NCBI RefSeq assembly: GCF_004210375.1
Contig: NC_134833.1
Coordinates: 45,812,782-45,876,781, forward strand
Reading direction: 5' to 3'
DNA length: 64,000 nucleotides
From: Tachypleus tridentatus
Taxonomy: Eukaryota > Arthropoda > Merostomata > Xiphosura > Limulidae
Part shown: piece after piece, positions 12,310-26,400 of the stretch
Numbering within the stretch: position 1 is the first letter of the stretch
How the letters are laid out: every line of letters begins with the position of its first letter
The notes under the pieces: generated by a model
What the model saw: the letters and a program-made list of their open reading frames with translations, nothing else
The model's database searches: none
Told to the model about the DNA's origin: nothing
Position numbers and translations under genes: made by a program

Positions 12310-13408
12310 TCAAAGCAATAACAGCTATGTTCTAGAATCATGAGATGAAAATGCCATAAAGAGCATGACAGACTGCATGTAACTTAAAAGAAGAAGAAAA
12401 AACTAGTGCTTCTGTGAATGGAGAAAATTTAAGAAGTATTCCAAAAACACTGATAATGAATTGTCAGACTTGAAAAAGTTACATATCAAATCTATAAAAG
12501 AATATAAAACACAGATTCAAAAAAGAAGACAGTAAGTTTTTTAAAGACTTTAGCCTCTTGCTGGAACCAGCAGTGGTAAATTCAGCAGGTATTGGTAAGT
12601 GAAGAAGGTCTTGAGGCTTTTGCATTGTTATATGGCACTGAACAAATAGGGGGAGAATAAACAAAGAGAAAAACAAAACAAATCATCAAACTTTTAGCCA
12701 AAGAAAAGCTCAAGCAAACAGTATGATTTCAGGCTCATACAAAGATTTATTTACTCAGAGTCTGTGCCAGAGTTTACAAAGTTGTGTACAATAACTCAAT
12801 GTATAGCTGTTACAAGTGTTGAGTACAAAAGGACTTTTAATGCCCAAAATAGAATAAAAAACAAATACAGATGTTCACTGAAAGCAGAATCTCTAGAAAG
12901 TTTTTGAGTGTTCAAATGAGTAATATTCGGTAATCAATTACAATCCAGTTAAAGCAGTCAGTATCTTGCTTACAAAAAAGAAAAGAAAAACAGGAACAAC
13001 TTTGTCAACCGTATATGCCTAGAGCTAAAAAACTAAAGGAGTGCCTTAGCCCCCATAGAAGTTGTTGAACAAGTGCAGTATATTAGTTTAATATGTAAAT
13101 ATGTTATAGATGTTTATGCAGTTAAACATGTAAATGTGTGAAAGGTTCTGAAGTTAAACAGTTAAAGTTCTTGGTAATCATGCATAGGAAGTACGGGAAT
13201 CTTTTCAAGCTAGGCACATCTCAAAGTATTATTTAACAGATGTAGATATATAAAAGACTTAGACACAAGAAGTGTAAAAATACTAGTAAATTATAAACCT
13301 AGTTATGCATATCCATTCAGTTCTGATGTAAAGAATTAAGCTAGTAATATCAGATTTTTAGCATATTGTTCAAAATACACAGACCAGAGAAGTACTTTAA
13401 AAAAGAAT
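12310..13408. other. No recognisable gene
   Basis: AT-rich sequence with short chance frames only. The first few hundred bases could be the 3' end of the neighbouring hAT relic, but no motif supports that. Confidence 0.4.
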
Positions 13409-13678
13409 GTTTTGGTTTGTTTTGAATTTTTCACAAAGCTACATGAGAGCTATCTGCACTAGCTGTAACTAATTTAGCAGTGTAAGACTAGAGGGAAGGC
13501 AGATAGTCATCACCACCCACTGCCAATTCGTGGGCTAATCATTTACCAATGAAGAGTGAGATTTATTGTCATATTATAATATCCCCACAGCTGAAAGGGC
13601 AAGCATGTTTGGTGGGACAGGGATTTGAACCTGTGACCCTCAGATTAAGAGTAAGATGTGGCAAAGCAATGCCATAGT
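13409..13678 (-). mobile_element. tRNA-derived SINE, copy 1
   Basis: The element reads 3' to 5' on the plus strand: a ggtttgttttgaattt tail, a conserved body (tagcagtgtaagactagag, then agtcatcaccacccac), then a tRNA-like head whose B box on the minus strand reads GGTTCAAATCC. The distal head is decayed after the anticodon region. Four copies of this family occur in the window. Confidence 0.88.
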
Positions 13679-13679
13679 A

Positions 13680-16600
13680 ATGATTCTTCTTAAGGTACAA
13701 ATATTTAGATGTTATAAAGCCTAATTAGCCTAAGACTTTATAATATGTAATAAGAATATTTACGTTAAGGAGAGAAAAAGGTGGATTGTTTTAAATACTT
13801 ACTGAATATTTGACTTTCAGTACTGAGTTGGATTTTAGAGAGTAAATATTCATAGATGTAAAATCTTATCAAAAGTTTTGAGATCACTGGATAAACCTAA
13901 CAGGAAATATAGCCTGTTTTTTCTGTAAGCTTATTATTGTTTAATTTAATTTATTCTGATGATAGTTAGACACTTGTATAGTCACAGATGGTGCCTATAC
14001 CAAAAATGACCATGCTGTGATTTATAAGCCTTAAATTCTACCCAACAGATGTTTCACTTTTCTGCTGGATCAAATTATTGACAGAATAGCTTCCCAGCTT
14101 CAGAGTTGATCATATTCAGGTATTCCACAATATATAGTGCAAAAGCATTCAGATTAAGCAGCAAATATTGCATTGTTTATTCTTGGGTTCAGAAATATCA
14201 TGCAACTAACAGAAGAAACTATTTAAAAATAAAAATATATATTTTTTAGCTTAACTCTTACAAGATTGAGGTATAAAATATTTCACTTTGCTAATTCCTT
14301 CAGTTGTAGCAAAGGTAAACTACCAAAATATGCATTATTTCCTACAAGTGATTTCACAGCCAATCTCACCACAAATATTAGCCCTTCTCAGCTGGAATTC
14401 TGACATTTTGATAAAAGTTGAACTTCCATTTTTTCTCACTAGAAAACTGCAATCCCATAGCAACATTATTTCTATACAAGGCCATTTAAACATAAAGTCA
14501 GATTGGCATAAGGCAACAAAGATCTTTCTCTTACAGAGAGATGGATCATAGCTTATACAAAGAACCTCAAATGTGGGCCTTGCCAGCAAATCATTTGCTA
14601 TTAATAATTATGGTTTCACCTCCAGACAGTAAGTCTGCTGAGTTAAAGTCTCTAATTACCTTGTCTCTAATTACTTTCAAAGCATTTTACAAGTGAGAGG
14701 CAGCAGGATACTTGGCTAGATTATACAGATTCCCAAATTTGTCTTAAAAAAGTTATCATCAATCTTGTCTTTTTAGATGGTTTTCCACTTGCATATTTTG
14801 AGCTCAACTATTTAGTTCAAGGTCAAACAAAATAACCAGGCAGTACCTAATTGACCATGTTCAGATATCCTGATAGTTGTACAGAGCTTAAAGTTTTGGA
14901 ATACCTGTTGCAGTGCCAAAGAGCACTCATAATTCAATAAAAGACTTCTCCAAGTTAATTAGTTACTCTGTCCTCACCATCAGCTCTGTTTGATTTTCCT
15001 CCTCTTCAATAAGTCATTCCCAGAATGCAGAGGCATCTGTTATAAAATATTTCAAAATGTGCAGTAGGAAAGAAAATATCACCAGGGAAACTGTAAACAT
15101 AAACCACCTATTACTTCCAAAATTCTTAGATCCAAGTTAGAGCACCGAAACCTTTTCTATCTAGGTTATTTACGGTAATTCATAAATAAAGTTAACACAA
15201 ACTCACTTGATTTCAGCAAAAACTAGAGGTTTACTGATCTAATATCTTGAAACATATATGAATCAATACCTTGTAGGTTAAAAAAAATGAGAGACAAGAC
15301 ACATATGAAAGTAAGAATAAATTAAAATACTTAATCTAAAATAAAAACATAGTTGTAGTTTATCACAATAGTGGCAAAATGTGTGTCTAAAAGGAAATTA
15401 AGAGGCAAACCATGTTTAAATGGAAAAATAAATAGCTTTGACCTAACAGCAAAATGAAGTTAAATGAAAATGGGCACGATCAAAACAGGTAGTAAAGACA
15501 AGACAGAATGTTTACAGCAAGTCTTGAATCAAAATCAAGAAATAAACTATTCTTCTTAAATGTTAGAATTAATCCAGAATGAAAAAGTCAAAACTTCTTC
15601 AATGAAGAGAGAATGTAGCTGAGAAATCAGAGAATGGTAACAGTTCCATATGAAAATTGCAAGATAGTTCTCAATACAGAAGGTCAATTAGAATACAGTA
15701 CAACAAACCCATAAAGTACTATGTAAGTTCCTAGAATGGATAATCTATAACAGGTACTACAGTCAGAATTATCACTATCTCAGTTAGATTTAAACTGTTC
15801 TTCATTTGAACTTAGAAAAGTTCAAAAACTACTAGCTTAGAAATATACATACTTACAGAAGTCTAAAATATACAGTACTGTTTTTACCAAGACTAAAGAA
15901 CAATGCAGCATCAAGGAATAGTATAATAATTTATACTAAGTAAATCTAGAATATCAAAAAGGTAATTTATAACTATTGTCCAAAAGTCCCGAATTAAATG
16001 AACACTTTCATTAATTGTTTAAGATTGATGAGAAAATGGTGATCATACATTTTCTACACTCATAAATTTAAAAACTCATCAGTAAGTGGTAAGCTGTAGC
16101 TTTAGGTTTGTTTGATAAGCATGTAAACCTGAGCATGAAATCAGTAATGTGAATAGGTTTACTCATATTCAAATGAATATATAAGGCTTTATTATGAATC
16201 TAATAAATGATTCCTTTATATACAATGAAAAAAACTGGACAGTGCAAATGTATGTAAAATATCTTTAAGACATAAATACTGTATGTTTGAACATGGCATT
16301 GCTGAATCTTAAGGTACAAGTTTTGCTGTGGTTACACATAAATCTTATGCTGTATATGGTTAATAATAAATAAACAAACAAGTTATTAGCTGAGCATTAT
16401 GATTTAAATATAGCAGCTGTATGTCTCTGAACTTTCAACAAGTAAAAATTAGAAACAATTAATCAAATGTACCTATTGAAAGCCACCAACCATGAATTAT
16501 AATTGAAATATATAAAAAGGATAATCTGTTTCATTTTGATAACATAATAAATTCAAAGGTCTGTAAATCAGAATCTCACAAATTCAGGATATTAATAAAG

Positions 16601-17244
16601 AAAAATCACACATACAAAGAAAAGGATAAACAAATCACATATTTATCTAAGTATATTTAATTAGTTCTAGTCTTTAGGTGGTTGATTTTTAGTCATGATT
16701 TAAACAGGTAGCTCTGAAGAGAGTTAATAATAGCATAATAAAATAAGCAAACAAATTGCTACTTTTGAAATTAAATAAAAACGTTATGTATCTACAGTTA
16801 GACTTATAAATCAACTCCTAATGGGACTTTTAGTTAATTTATTGTATTCATTATAGTAACCACAGATCAACAAATTTGTCAAAAATATTAACTCATTTAT
16901 AGCTCAATATAAATCTCATTTTATTCATTGCATTTTTAATTTAATATTTTGGCAACCACATATGTAGAACTAATTAAATATAATAATTAGATAAAATCTG
17001 AATAGTTTTTGACAATAATTATAATATGATATAGTTTTGATTGCTAATAGACATTAGTATCTATAAAGAAACTAAAATGTTCAGAAAGTACTCTGATAAA
17101 TTATATCTTATTTTAATCTTTGTAAGAAAATATTTTTCTGTAACTTTTTAAAATAACTAAAACACTTTTACTTATTTCAATACACACAATTTATGATACT
17201 TTGTGTTCAAAGGAATTTCAAATTATTATAACTTACTTACTAAC
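13680..17244. other. Intron sequence downstream of dynein exon 11; no recognisable gene
   Basis: Very AT-rich. A search by eye for the next dynein tail exon (expected to carry a PGL-x-x-LTWTSL-like stretch) on the minus strand found nothing, nor was it found elsewhere in 1-17244. An open minus-strand frame at 14335-14589 has no dynein similarity. Confidence 0.5.
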
Positions 17245-17432
17245 CTTAGTTTGGCAATAAGCTGATTTGAGCTTTTTCTGTGCAAGACATAACAACACCA
17301 CTGTATCTGGTATATCTAAGTCCATCTTTAAAAGTCGCTGTGCTTCATTTATTGTTTGAAGAATCAGTGGATCAAAATTAACATAAATGTCCTTTGTTTC
17401 AGGATGAGCAACCAAAATTGTTACTTGGAGGC
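17245..17432 (-). CDS. DNAH5: Dynein heavy chain exon 11 of 11 in window
   Basis: The exon begins with two bases (GC) completing the serine codon of exon 10, then encodes 62 residues, [20 protein letters not shown] through AYCQTK. The acceptor is TTTTATAG. The donor is read as AAG|GTTAGT; a second possible donor (GTAAGT) lies 6 bp further on, so the 3' edge may shift by 6 nt. The HPET-x-x-x-YVNFDP-x-I motif is a hallmark of the dynein tail. No next exon is recognisable in the remaining 17.2 kb. Confidence 0.92.
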
Positions 17433-20400
17433 CTATAAAACAAGCCAAGTTTATAATGAAGTATTTTAGAATACAAAAACTAAGTCCATACCTATTTAAT
17501 AGTTTTCAAGAGGTAAACATCATTTTTTAATAAAGTGTTGCATGAAAAAAGTATGCAGGCCCATAAAACAAGCCAAGTATTTTTGGAATACAAATACTAA
17601 ATATATACATAATTAAAGGCTTTCATGAGATAAATTTCATTTTTTAATTATTATAGTGTAATACACATTGAAAATTTTATTTAAAAAATACAGTAATGAA
17701 CCATGATACCAAATAAGGAAGAATTCAGTCTTGAAACCTATCATAGTAATTAGCCTAGAACACATTCCATATTTTGACCCAGAGATGAAAAAAATCACAG
17801 CTATGGGCTCCAGTGACAAAGAGACGTGGTATATTGAGACAAAACCTCAACTGTTTAGAAAAAGTTCCTGACAAAGCATCATCAAACACAGTTAATGAGA
17901 CAGTGAGGAAAATCAGAGTGAATTAATCTTAGTGAAGAGACACAATTTGTCGTTCTACACCGTAAGTTAATTTTCTTGGACTATTTTGCCAAATATATCA
18001 AATAAGAGACAGAAATAGGTTCTGTGAGAGCTAACAGAAAATGGATTTTTGTTACAGTCTGATAAAATAGTCCATCTGTTGTTGCAAGATCCCACTTGTA
18101 CAATTGAGTTAAAATAACTACTTTTGAAGCTAGATCTGCTAAACTTCTTGAATACTTGGAAGAACACTAAAATTGTGTATACAATTCTGTGTTTCATACC
18201 AAAATTAGAAGTTTCTTGCAATGGTGTGTTTAGGTAGGAGGGGGCTCAGCCCTAGGGTTCACATCTTAATGAGGACCCACTGACAATTTTATTCCATGTA
18301 AAACTACATGGGATGTAGGGCCCACAAAAATTATTAGTCCCTAGGTTAACACAACCATAAATCTGCAACTCGTTGCTTAAGGGAATTATTCTGACTCCAG
18401 AACACAAAAGATGGCAGTAATCCAGAATCTACAAGAAGTTTGCCGCAAAAACACCTTTTACAAATGCTAATTATGGTCTAGACTAACAGTGTTTCATTAA
18501 GGCTCAATAATGCATAAAGTAAGAAAAGTGAAGAACATTAATTTTACTAAATGAGTAGTATGTTTTAAAATGCTCAAAGTGGAATTACTTAAAGATATCT
18601 TTATAAAATTGTTAATACTATTATACAGATTATAACTAAAAGTATTTCTCATGTTAATGTCGTTGATAAATAATGTTGTGACTATGCTACTGAACATAAC
18701 AGAAGGTCTTATTAATAAGCATTTAGTTCTTCAGAATGATGAATGGAGTGATTTAGAGTTAGTGTTGTTTCAAGAGAACTTTGAGAGTTCCAATATAAAT
18801 GAAATATGCAATAGTATATTAATAAAGAATTTTTTTATTTGTATTCAATTGTATTTATGGAGGTTCTTTGTTCCACATGTAAACTTCCTTGTACTGGTGG
18901 CTTGTGCGTTCCACTTGTAATAGCATGATCTCAAATCTAAAAAAACATTTCTTTGTAACAAGTGTAAAGTAGAATCCAATGACTAAGCCCACAGCTTGCC
19001 CACAATACTTAAAACAAATTAAGTAATAAATTTAACAATTTAACAATAACCAAAGATAATGTATTTTTGATGAACATCACATTCTTTGAATACAATTAAT
19101 AAATTAATTTCAGTTGCAATACATGTGTATGTTGGTATTGTTAAGTACAATACATCAAACTGAAATATCCATAAATTCAAATGTTAAACTTTGGATTTGA
19201 CTGAATCAACTTGTCTTAAATAAATACTCAGCAATGAGTATGGTGTCCAATATTGCTTAGTCTCTACATTACTGGGCCATATGTTTTATCAGCATGCAGA
19301 GAAGATAATGTAATTTCAAGTCTTTGATGTTATATACTGGTTAAGGATTTGAAGTACATATGTACTTCAAAAAGGTCTTATAGGTGTTCTACACAATTTA
19401 AATTAGAGCTATGATCAATTCATGACCAACATCATTCTTCATCAAAGTTGGGATATCAATCAGTAATGTCATGAGAATTAATTTTTTGTTATGTTAATCA
19501 TGGTTAATTGTGAATAAACATTTCAAAAATGTTAAAAAGATACATTATATACATAGAAATATACAGTTGTAAACAATGTAAAATACAAGTCTGTGATATA
19601 AAAACATATATTTCCTGTCTGCTTTTAGTTATTTAGGAGATTTAAAAAAAATTTACCTTGTTTCTGTGCTCTTTTGGCATAAACACAAATCAGAAAATCT
19701 CTGAAGTTGTTTTGTTTCTTTTTCTTCCACAGTAGATAATATCTATCCTGCCCAAGAGGATATTAGTGTAACACCACACGTTTGTGTGGACAAATCATTG
19801 GCAAATGTAATATATTTTGCTGGATGAATGGATGATGTCTGTATGTAACAGCTAGTGCATGCTGTGATATGACAAGGGTCATGAAATGACACTGTGAACT
19901 CAACAATGAAGCTGAGTTACGTTGTTGAACTCAAGCCTGACTCTAGGAGCTAAGGCTTTATTTTGAGATCATCATGTTCTTTTAATTCTACAAAGATCAG
20001 TACTGAGAGAATAAAATCTGTAGGACTGAACACAATCTAACAGATAATTGATGGTAATCCTGTCCATGCAAGTATAAACATTGCATTATTTGTTCTTCAT
20101 TTTTAGAAACATACAATTTGAAATTTTCTTGAAACTTTATCCAGTCTCGTTATTCAATACATTATAGAACACAATTAAGCTGTCACATTTACTTCACAAT
20201 TACATTTTCATTCCAGTTATTAAAGTATCTGTTAGGATTGATATAGAGGGTTGGTTTCTTTACAATAGGTGTCTGTCACTTCTTGGTGATAAATTTCAAC
20301 AATAAATGGACAGCACATAATCCATTTGTTCTAAAATAAGATATTCAAAGCAAGTCAAACACATGTACATAAATTCTCTACACAACTGATTATAACAGTT

Positions 20401-23400
20401 GCATCCAGAGCTCTAAATAATTGTTTCTTTTCGTCAAAGTACACACAAATGGGTCCAATTACTTTTGAACATCTTTTGACGAGACAAATTCTTTCTTGTT
20501 CTGTTACTGAACTACAATCTGTGATAATTTTCCTTTAGAAATTGTTCCTAAACTCACAATCACTCAGTTTATATCTGTCTAACTCACTTTCTCACTAAAT
20601 TGCTTTGATGCATATTAATATCTAGCTCAACTGAGGCAAAAAACCTTCAAAAGCTATGTGACGTTATGATGAGAAAAACTTAAAGTTCTAATAACATGAC
20701 ACAAAAAACACAACAATCACCATCTGATGAATTACACAAATGATGCATGTACAGTTATGTAAGCAAAAATGCAATAAATTATCACCCATTTAACACACAT
20801 GCATTATAACTATCTAAATCATAACTCCCATACAAAAATTAAATGAAACAGTTGTATATATCTAAAAACATCCTATCACACACAAATGAGTTTTACCTAA
20901 GAATACCATAAAAGTGAAATTTTGGTGCCATGACCATAGAATATACTGTAGAGTTTCAGTGTTGGTAATGTGTATTAAAGTCTGTTTAACCTACTGAGCT
21001 TAAAATAATGATTTTATGATTAAAATGGCTTATTCTTAGCTCAGAAGTACAGGTGACCAAATGGAGAATTTGACAGAGAGAGAGAGAGAGCTGTATGGAA
21101 AAGATGACAAGTCTAAGAGAAGTCCTCTTCTGCAAACATAAATTTTGCCAAAGCTGTTCAGATGCAGGACATTATGAAGCCTGCAGCCACAGATTTGGGG
21201 AATTACTTGCATCTGGTGCATCCAGTAATTCCCAGCAGTAATATTTTCTCTCAGAACCAATCTTGGAAAAGGAAAATACAGTTGTTAGTCTGATCATCAT
21301 GGTCCCAGCTCTGCTTCAAGCTTCCAGTAATTAGTAGATAAAAGCTGGTGTGCTAATGGAGAATGAACATTAGCAGAGATTTTTCCCTGCAGATGAGACA
21401 ACAAGCAGTTATAGATGAATACCATTAACCATGAAGGATTTCATTTTCCATACTTAAAAGTGATCAATAATCTTTTCAGCAACCTATGATACTAAGAGCT
21501 CTATGCAGAAATGTACAATGAGCTGCCTAAAGTGGCTCATCACTCTAATGCCCCGAACCATGTACTTTCAACCTGTCTTGATGTTTGTAGTTCACAGTTT
21601 CTTAAGGGAGCTGATGATACCGATAGGAATACTGTAAGGAAGATGTTTTGACCAGCTGCTAAAGTCTCTACGAGAAAGGACAAACAGATTACACCTTAGA
21701 CATTAAAGGGGCAGCAAAGAAGGACTTAGGCCAGTTCTTAATCCTACCAACATGAGTCTGAGGTCAAAGGTCATGATATAGCATTTGTTGACTCGCATTC
21801 AAAATTTTATTGAACTACTATTTTATGAGTGTATGTCAATAAGTTTGGTATCAAGTTGTAGAATATAATTCAAATTTTAGTATTGTACATTTGCTAATTT
21901 CTTAATTTAAAAGCAAATATTTTAAAAAATCCCAAATATCAATTTTTGTGTCACATCATATGTTGAATGTAGTACTAGTTCAAATTAGATGTTTGTGATG
22001 TCCAAATACAAAGTCTATAATTTTTTACAAATTACATACTCAAATTACCAATATTGACAAGCTATAATGTAAGATAAGAACCTCCTATCATTCCTATTTT
22101 CTGAGATATTAACATATTTATTGAATCAACCAAAGTGAACCCACCAATCTCTTCAATTTTGAAAAATACTCCCTTACACATGCCTATCTCACCCAATGGC
22201 ATATGTATAACCAATCAAAAGCTTAGAATGTCCTCCTGGTGTTTTACTCAGCCTCTGCAAAGTATTTGCACAGTAAACTCTTTCTTTTCATACTATATTC
22301 CAAAAGGAAAGGTAAGGTATTAGTGAGCTCAAAATCTCATATTAATTTAACCCAAACACAGTTTGATAAATAATAGTTAAATTTTGTGGTGTTGATAAGG
22401 TAGTACATAGTTTTTGGTTATTTCAGAATGTATATATACGTAAAATCTAAAAAAATGTATTTTGTATCACATTTTTACACTTGAAATTTGATGCGACTTA
22501 CCAACCTCCAACAAGCTTCAAACAAGTACATAGTTCATTAACTAGAAGTGAAAACTTTGCTATATTTTTTTATTTACTATTCTATGTTTAAGAAAAATGC
22601 ATTTAAGAACATTTTTGTAAATAGTAATAATGTATATACATATACATTTTAACCAAAATGCGAGTGTATTTCATAAAGTAATAGTACACTAAAACCCAAC
22701 CAAGACAGGTCACTTTGTAAATCCCAGTTTCATATTCTTGGAAACAGTAACGTAAGTACACACGCACCACATCATTGCAACTTCTATAATGTTAGTCAAG
22801 CACAGCTGAAATGTCAATACAACAAAAATAATAAATATAAATGATGCTTTTTTCGTTCAAAAGTGACTAAAATTATAACACAAAAGCATAAATGTTTAGT
22901 CTAAATAGCTTAAATCTCATAAAATTACAAAGATACAGTAGTGAAAATAAAACATAAAATTCAATATATTTTCTAAATAAATATCTGTTATAGGCATTTA
23001 TGCATGTGAAATTTGAATTTTGTTTTATGCATAAAGTATTGTAACCTTAAAATCAAAATTACTTTGCATGTTGGATAGTAAACCTTTGAAAATTAAAAAA
23101 GCATGAAAAAAAGATATTTTCAGTACTAAAGCTATGTAATGTTTACTGATAATAGGCAAAATGTTATGAAGATACATTTCTAATTTAAGAGCTATAACAT
23201 GAAAACTATAACAAGTATAAAATGGTTTCAAGATAAGTTAAAGAATTTTAGGAGAATACATCCTGGAATGGATATACTCAGTAAAATAGTTAAACAAATG
23301 ATCCTGAGCTTAAACACTGGCCCTCAAAGATGTTTAACACCTAGATAACAAGAAGCAACATATTAGGAGAAAATCATATACAAGCTCTGTTACCAATTCA

Positions 23401-26400
23401 TCTCTATGGAGAATGAGCATGATTTATAACGACAAATTGACAACATGGAAAAGGATAAGTATCAAGAGATTGGCTTTCTATTAGGATGATGTGGTGTGAA
23501 TGGCCTGGTCAGATCTGGAGAATATCCTGGTTGATGAGTTTACTGATGAATTTTATGCAATGCCATTTGCCATTTGGAAATACGGACATGCTCACACTGA
23601 CAGAGGCAGTATTTGTCATGACATTACTTAAAACTTTTAATTAGAGCTAGCTGTTGGGATGGAAGAAGTCTGCAGCAGCAGCTATACTGGCAACTTTTAT
23701 GGCAGATTGTGGTACCAAAGTGCCTCCACAGCATAAGGCTAAGTGAAAGCAAAGGGACATCCACAAATCCTGGCATGGTAAGGCAATCACACTGGACTTA
23801 AATGGCAGGTCTTCCATGGAGTACATGCCTCTACAAGGTTTGTCTGTGGGTTTTGCATCACAGGAAATATCTTTGCTTAAAAATCATCTGAGATAGAAAG
23901 AGTGAAGCATTTACTTGACTTATGGAGTGGTGGGACTCTGGTAAAGGTACTATCAATACTTTATTGAGCAGGAAAGGAAAGATGACAGAATTATTTCTTT
24001 CAGCTGACGGCTTAGAAGAAGTCAGCCAAACCACATTGATATTTTGCATGACAAAGAACTAAGCAGAGCTACTGGTACTAGCCATTGGTTCAGCAGGCCT
24101 TGAACAACCAACAACAAAGAGTGGATGCTGTGTTAAACACTCTGGAGAATGAAACAGCATAAGTTGAGCTTAGCCACTAGTTTAGAAAAGCACAGCAGTG
24201 AGCTGCTTGCATCAAAAGAGTTTAGTGGCCAGCATAGCTATGTCAACCCTAAATGAATGTTATTATATATCAATTAAATTAAAATAAGAGTTTCAGTTCC
24301 TGAAAAAAGTATGAGCAAAAAATCTCTAGTGGATCTTTCAAGCCTTTGTGAGAAGAACCACCACTGTGGCCAGTAGATATCAACTTCATTCTGATGAATG
24401 GCCATAGGCTAGATATTAAAAGAGAAATTGATTTCTGGCTCGGCCTAGGAGGTGTTAAAAACACAATGATAGTAATAATTTCTGATCTCAGATCAAGAAT
24501 CAAGATCCTAAGAATGGGTGTACTAAGGGAGTTGGCTCATATTCTACAGCATGAGCCATATCTAATGCAGCCCATAATGAGTCTGAAAATATTGAGCTGC
24601 ATAAGTGTAAGTTGCAGAGAGAATAGTAATACCTCCATGTACACAAATGAGGATTCATGGTTTAATCCAGATACAGTCAGTACCATGTAACATGATTATA
24701 ATAGCTAGACATAAAATGAAGTGTTACTTCCCAGAAAGCAGGCAGAATTTGTTTCAACAGTCATCCAGCCAACAAAGAAAAAAGTCATAGTTTTCTTTTG
24801 GTGCTATGAACAATTGGCAATTCAGGTAAACACTAAAATAGCTAAAAGCAATGTCAGTAACGTGAAAATACCTCACAATAGCAGTAATGTTATGGTCATA
24901 TCTATTGCCACGTGCCTAAGAAGCAATGCATGGCTGCGAGCACACCTTAAGTTGTTGGTTGAGGATTGTGCTGGCAATACAATGGAAGCAGCTTAGTGGC
25001 ATTGTAGGTGTATATGAAAATTTAATTGTGGGACCAGATGATCAAATGGGTTTAAACAACAATGCTTCAGCACCATATTGACACAGGTAATGTATATCTG
25101 ATGAAGTATCATACTAAAAAGGTCATGAATACTAAAATACAGTGAATATTGAATGATGGAGCCATAAAACCTTTGGAAATCATCTCCCATAATGATGGTC
25201 AGAAAGAAAGAGCACATGCTAATGTTGTGTGTTGGGTTTATACTAATGAATGCAGAGACACAAGCTGACACCTTTTCCTACCATGAAAAGATAAATCTCT
25301 AGACATGCTGAGAGATTTCAATTCATTCAGCACTTTGGATCTGGCACCTGAATGATAAAAACATATTTAAGAATTCTTTTAGTACAAAAGATGGCTTGTA
25401 TTAATTCATCATCATGTCATTCCATTTGTGTAACACACCAGCTAACTTAGAATGGTCGAGAGTGCTTACTCTAAGAAAACTGCATAAAGCTGTCTGGTCT
25501 GTCAGTACTATCTTACTGTTTGGCTACACTTATGAATCCATACCTGAAGATAATATTCCAGTGTGTATAAAAATCAGGCTTGAAAATGTAAACAAAAAAG
25601 GAGTTTCTTAGTCATATTTTAGGGAGATATGGAGTCTCAACTCTACCCTGTCATAATAGCTGCAGTGAGAGATTGGCCTTGACCATGATGTGAAACTAGA
25701 AGTTTTATTGCTGGTGACTTGCAGTCAACTTCTCAACAGTAGTACTTTTGTCAGCTCTCACAAATGTAGAAACAAACTTTGGATGTGACAACACATTCTA
25801 GTCCTAGAAACTACTGCTTCTGTAAATTACATAGACCATATGACTCCAAAGAGACCATCAGTTTCCATACTATAACTTTTACACCTTTTGAAATATATTT
25901 CAAGCTTTCAGTAAACATTACAAGCATTCTGTTGCCAAAAAGTCACAATTTTAATTATGTATCTGTACCAAACATTTGTCAGAGCAGCCAGCACTCTGAA
26001 TGCTCTGAGTGCAAAGTGATTTTCATGTCACAATTAAATTACTTTTCTTCATCTGAAAATTCTGAAATTTTATTTGCAAATTCCTAAAATCCCCAAAATA
26101 AATATCAAAAGGTCTTTGTTTTCTTTTTAAAAACTTTATATTTTACGTATTATTTTCTCTGTCCTAACTCTATACAGCAGTTGGTTAATTTGACCAACCT
26201 TGCAACCCTCAAACATGCAAAAACAAGCCATTGGTCCTGTTTTATCTATTTTACTATTGACAAAGAAGTTCAGAAATACTTCCTTTGATAGTTTCTAATT
26301 CTAACTTCTTCACAACTATATCCTTTTTTAATTTTACTTTTACCTGCTAAAGCAGAAACTTTCCTAACATAAGCCACTGAATCCTCACTCAAGCCATTGG

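Noticed and set aside
14335..14589. Candidate next dynein exon
   Set aside because: It is an open minus-strand frame of 84 codons, but the translation shows none of the tail residues expected after exon 11.
23450..24369. Gag region of the gypsy relic
   Set aside because: Position and composition fit, but there is no zinc knuckle or other recognisable gag motif.
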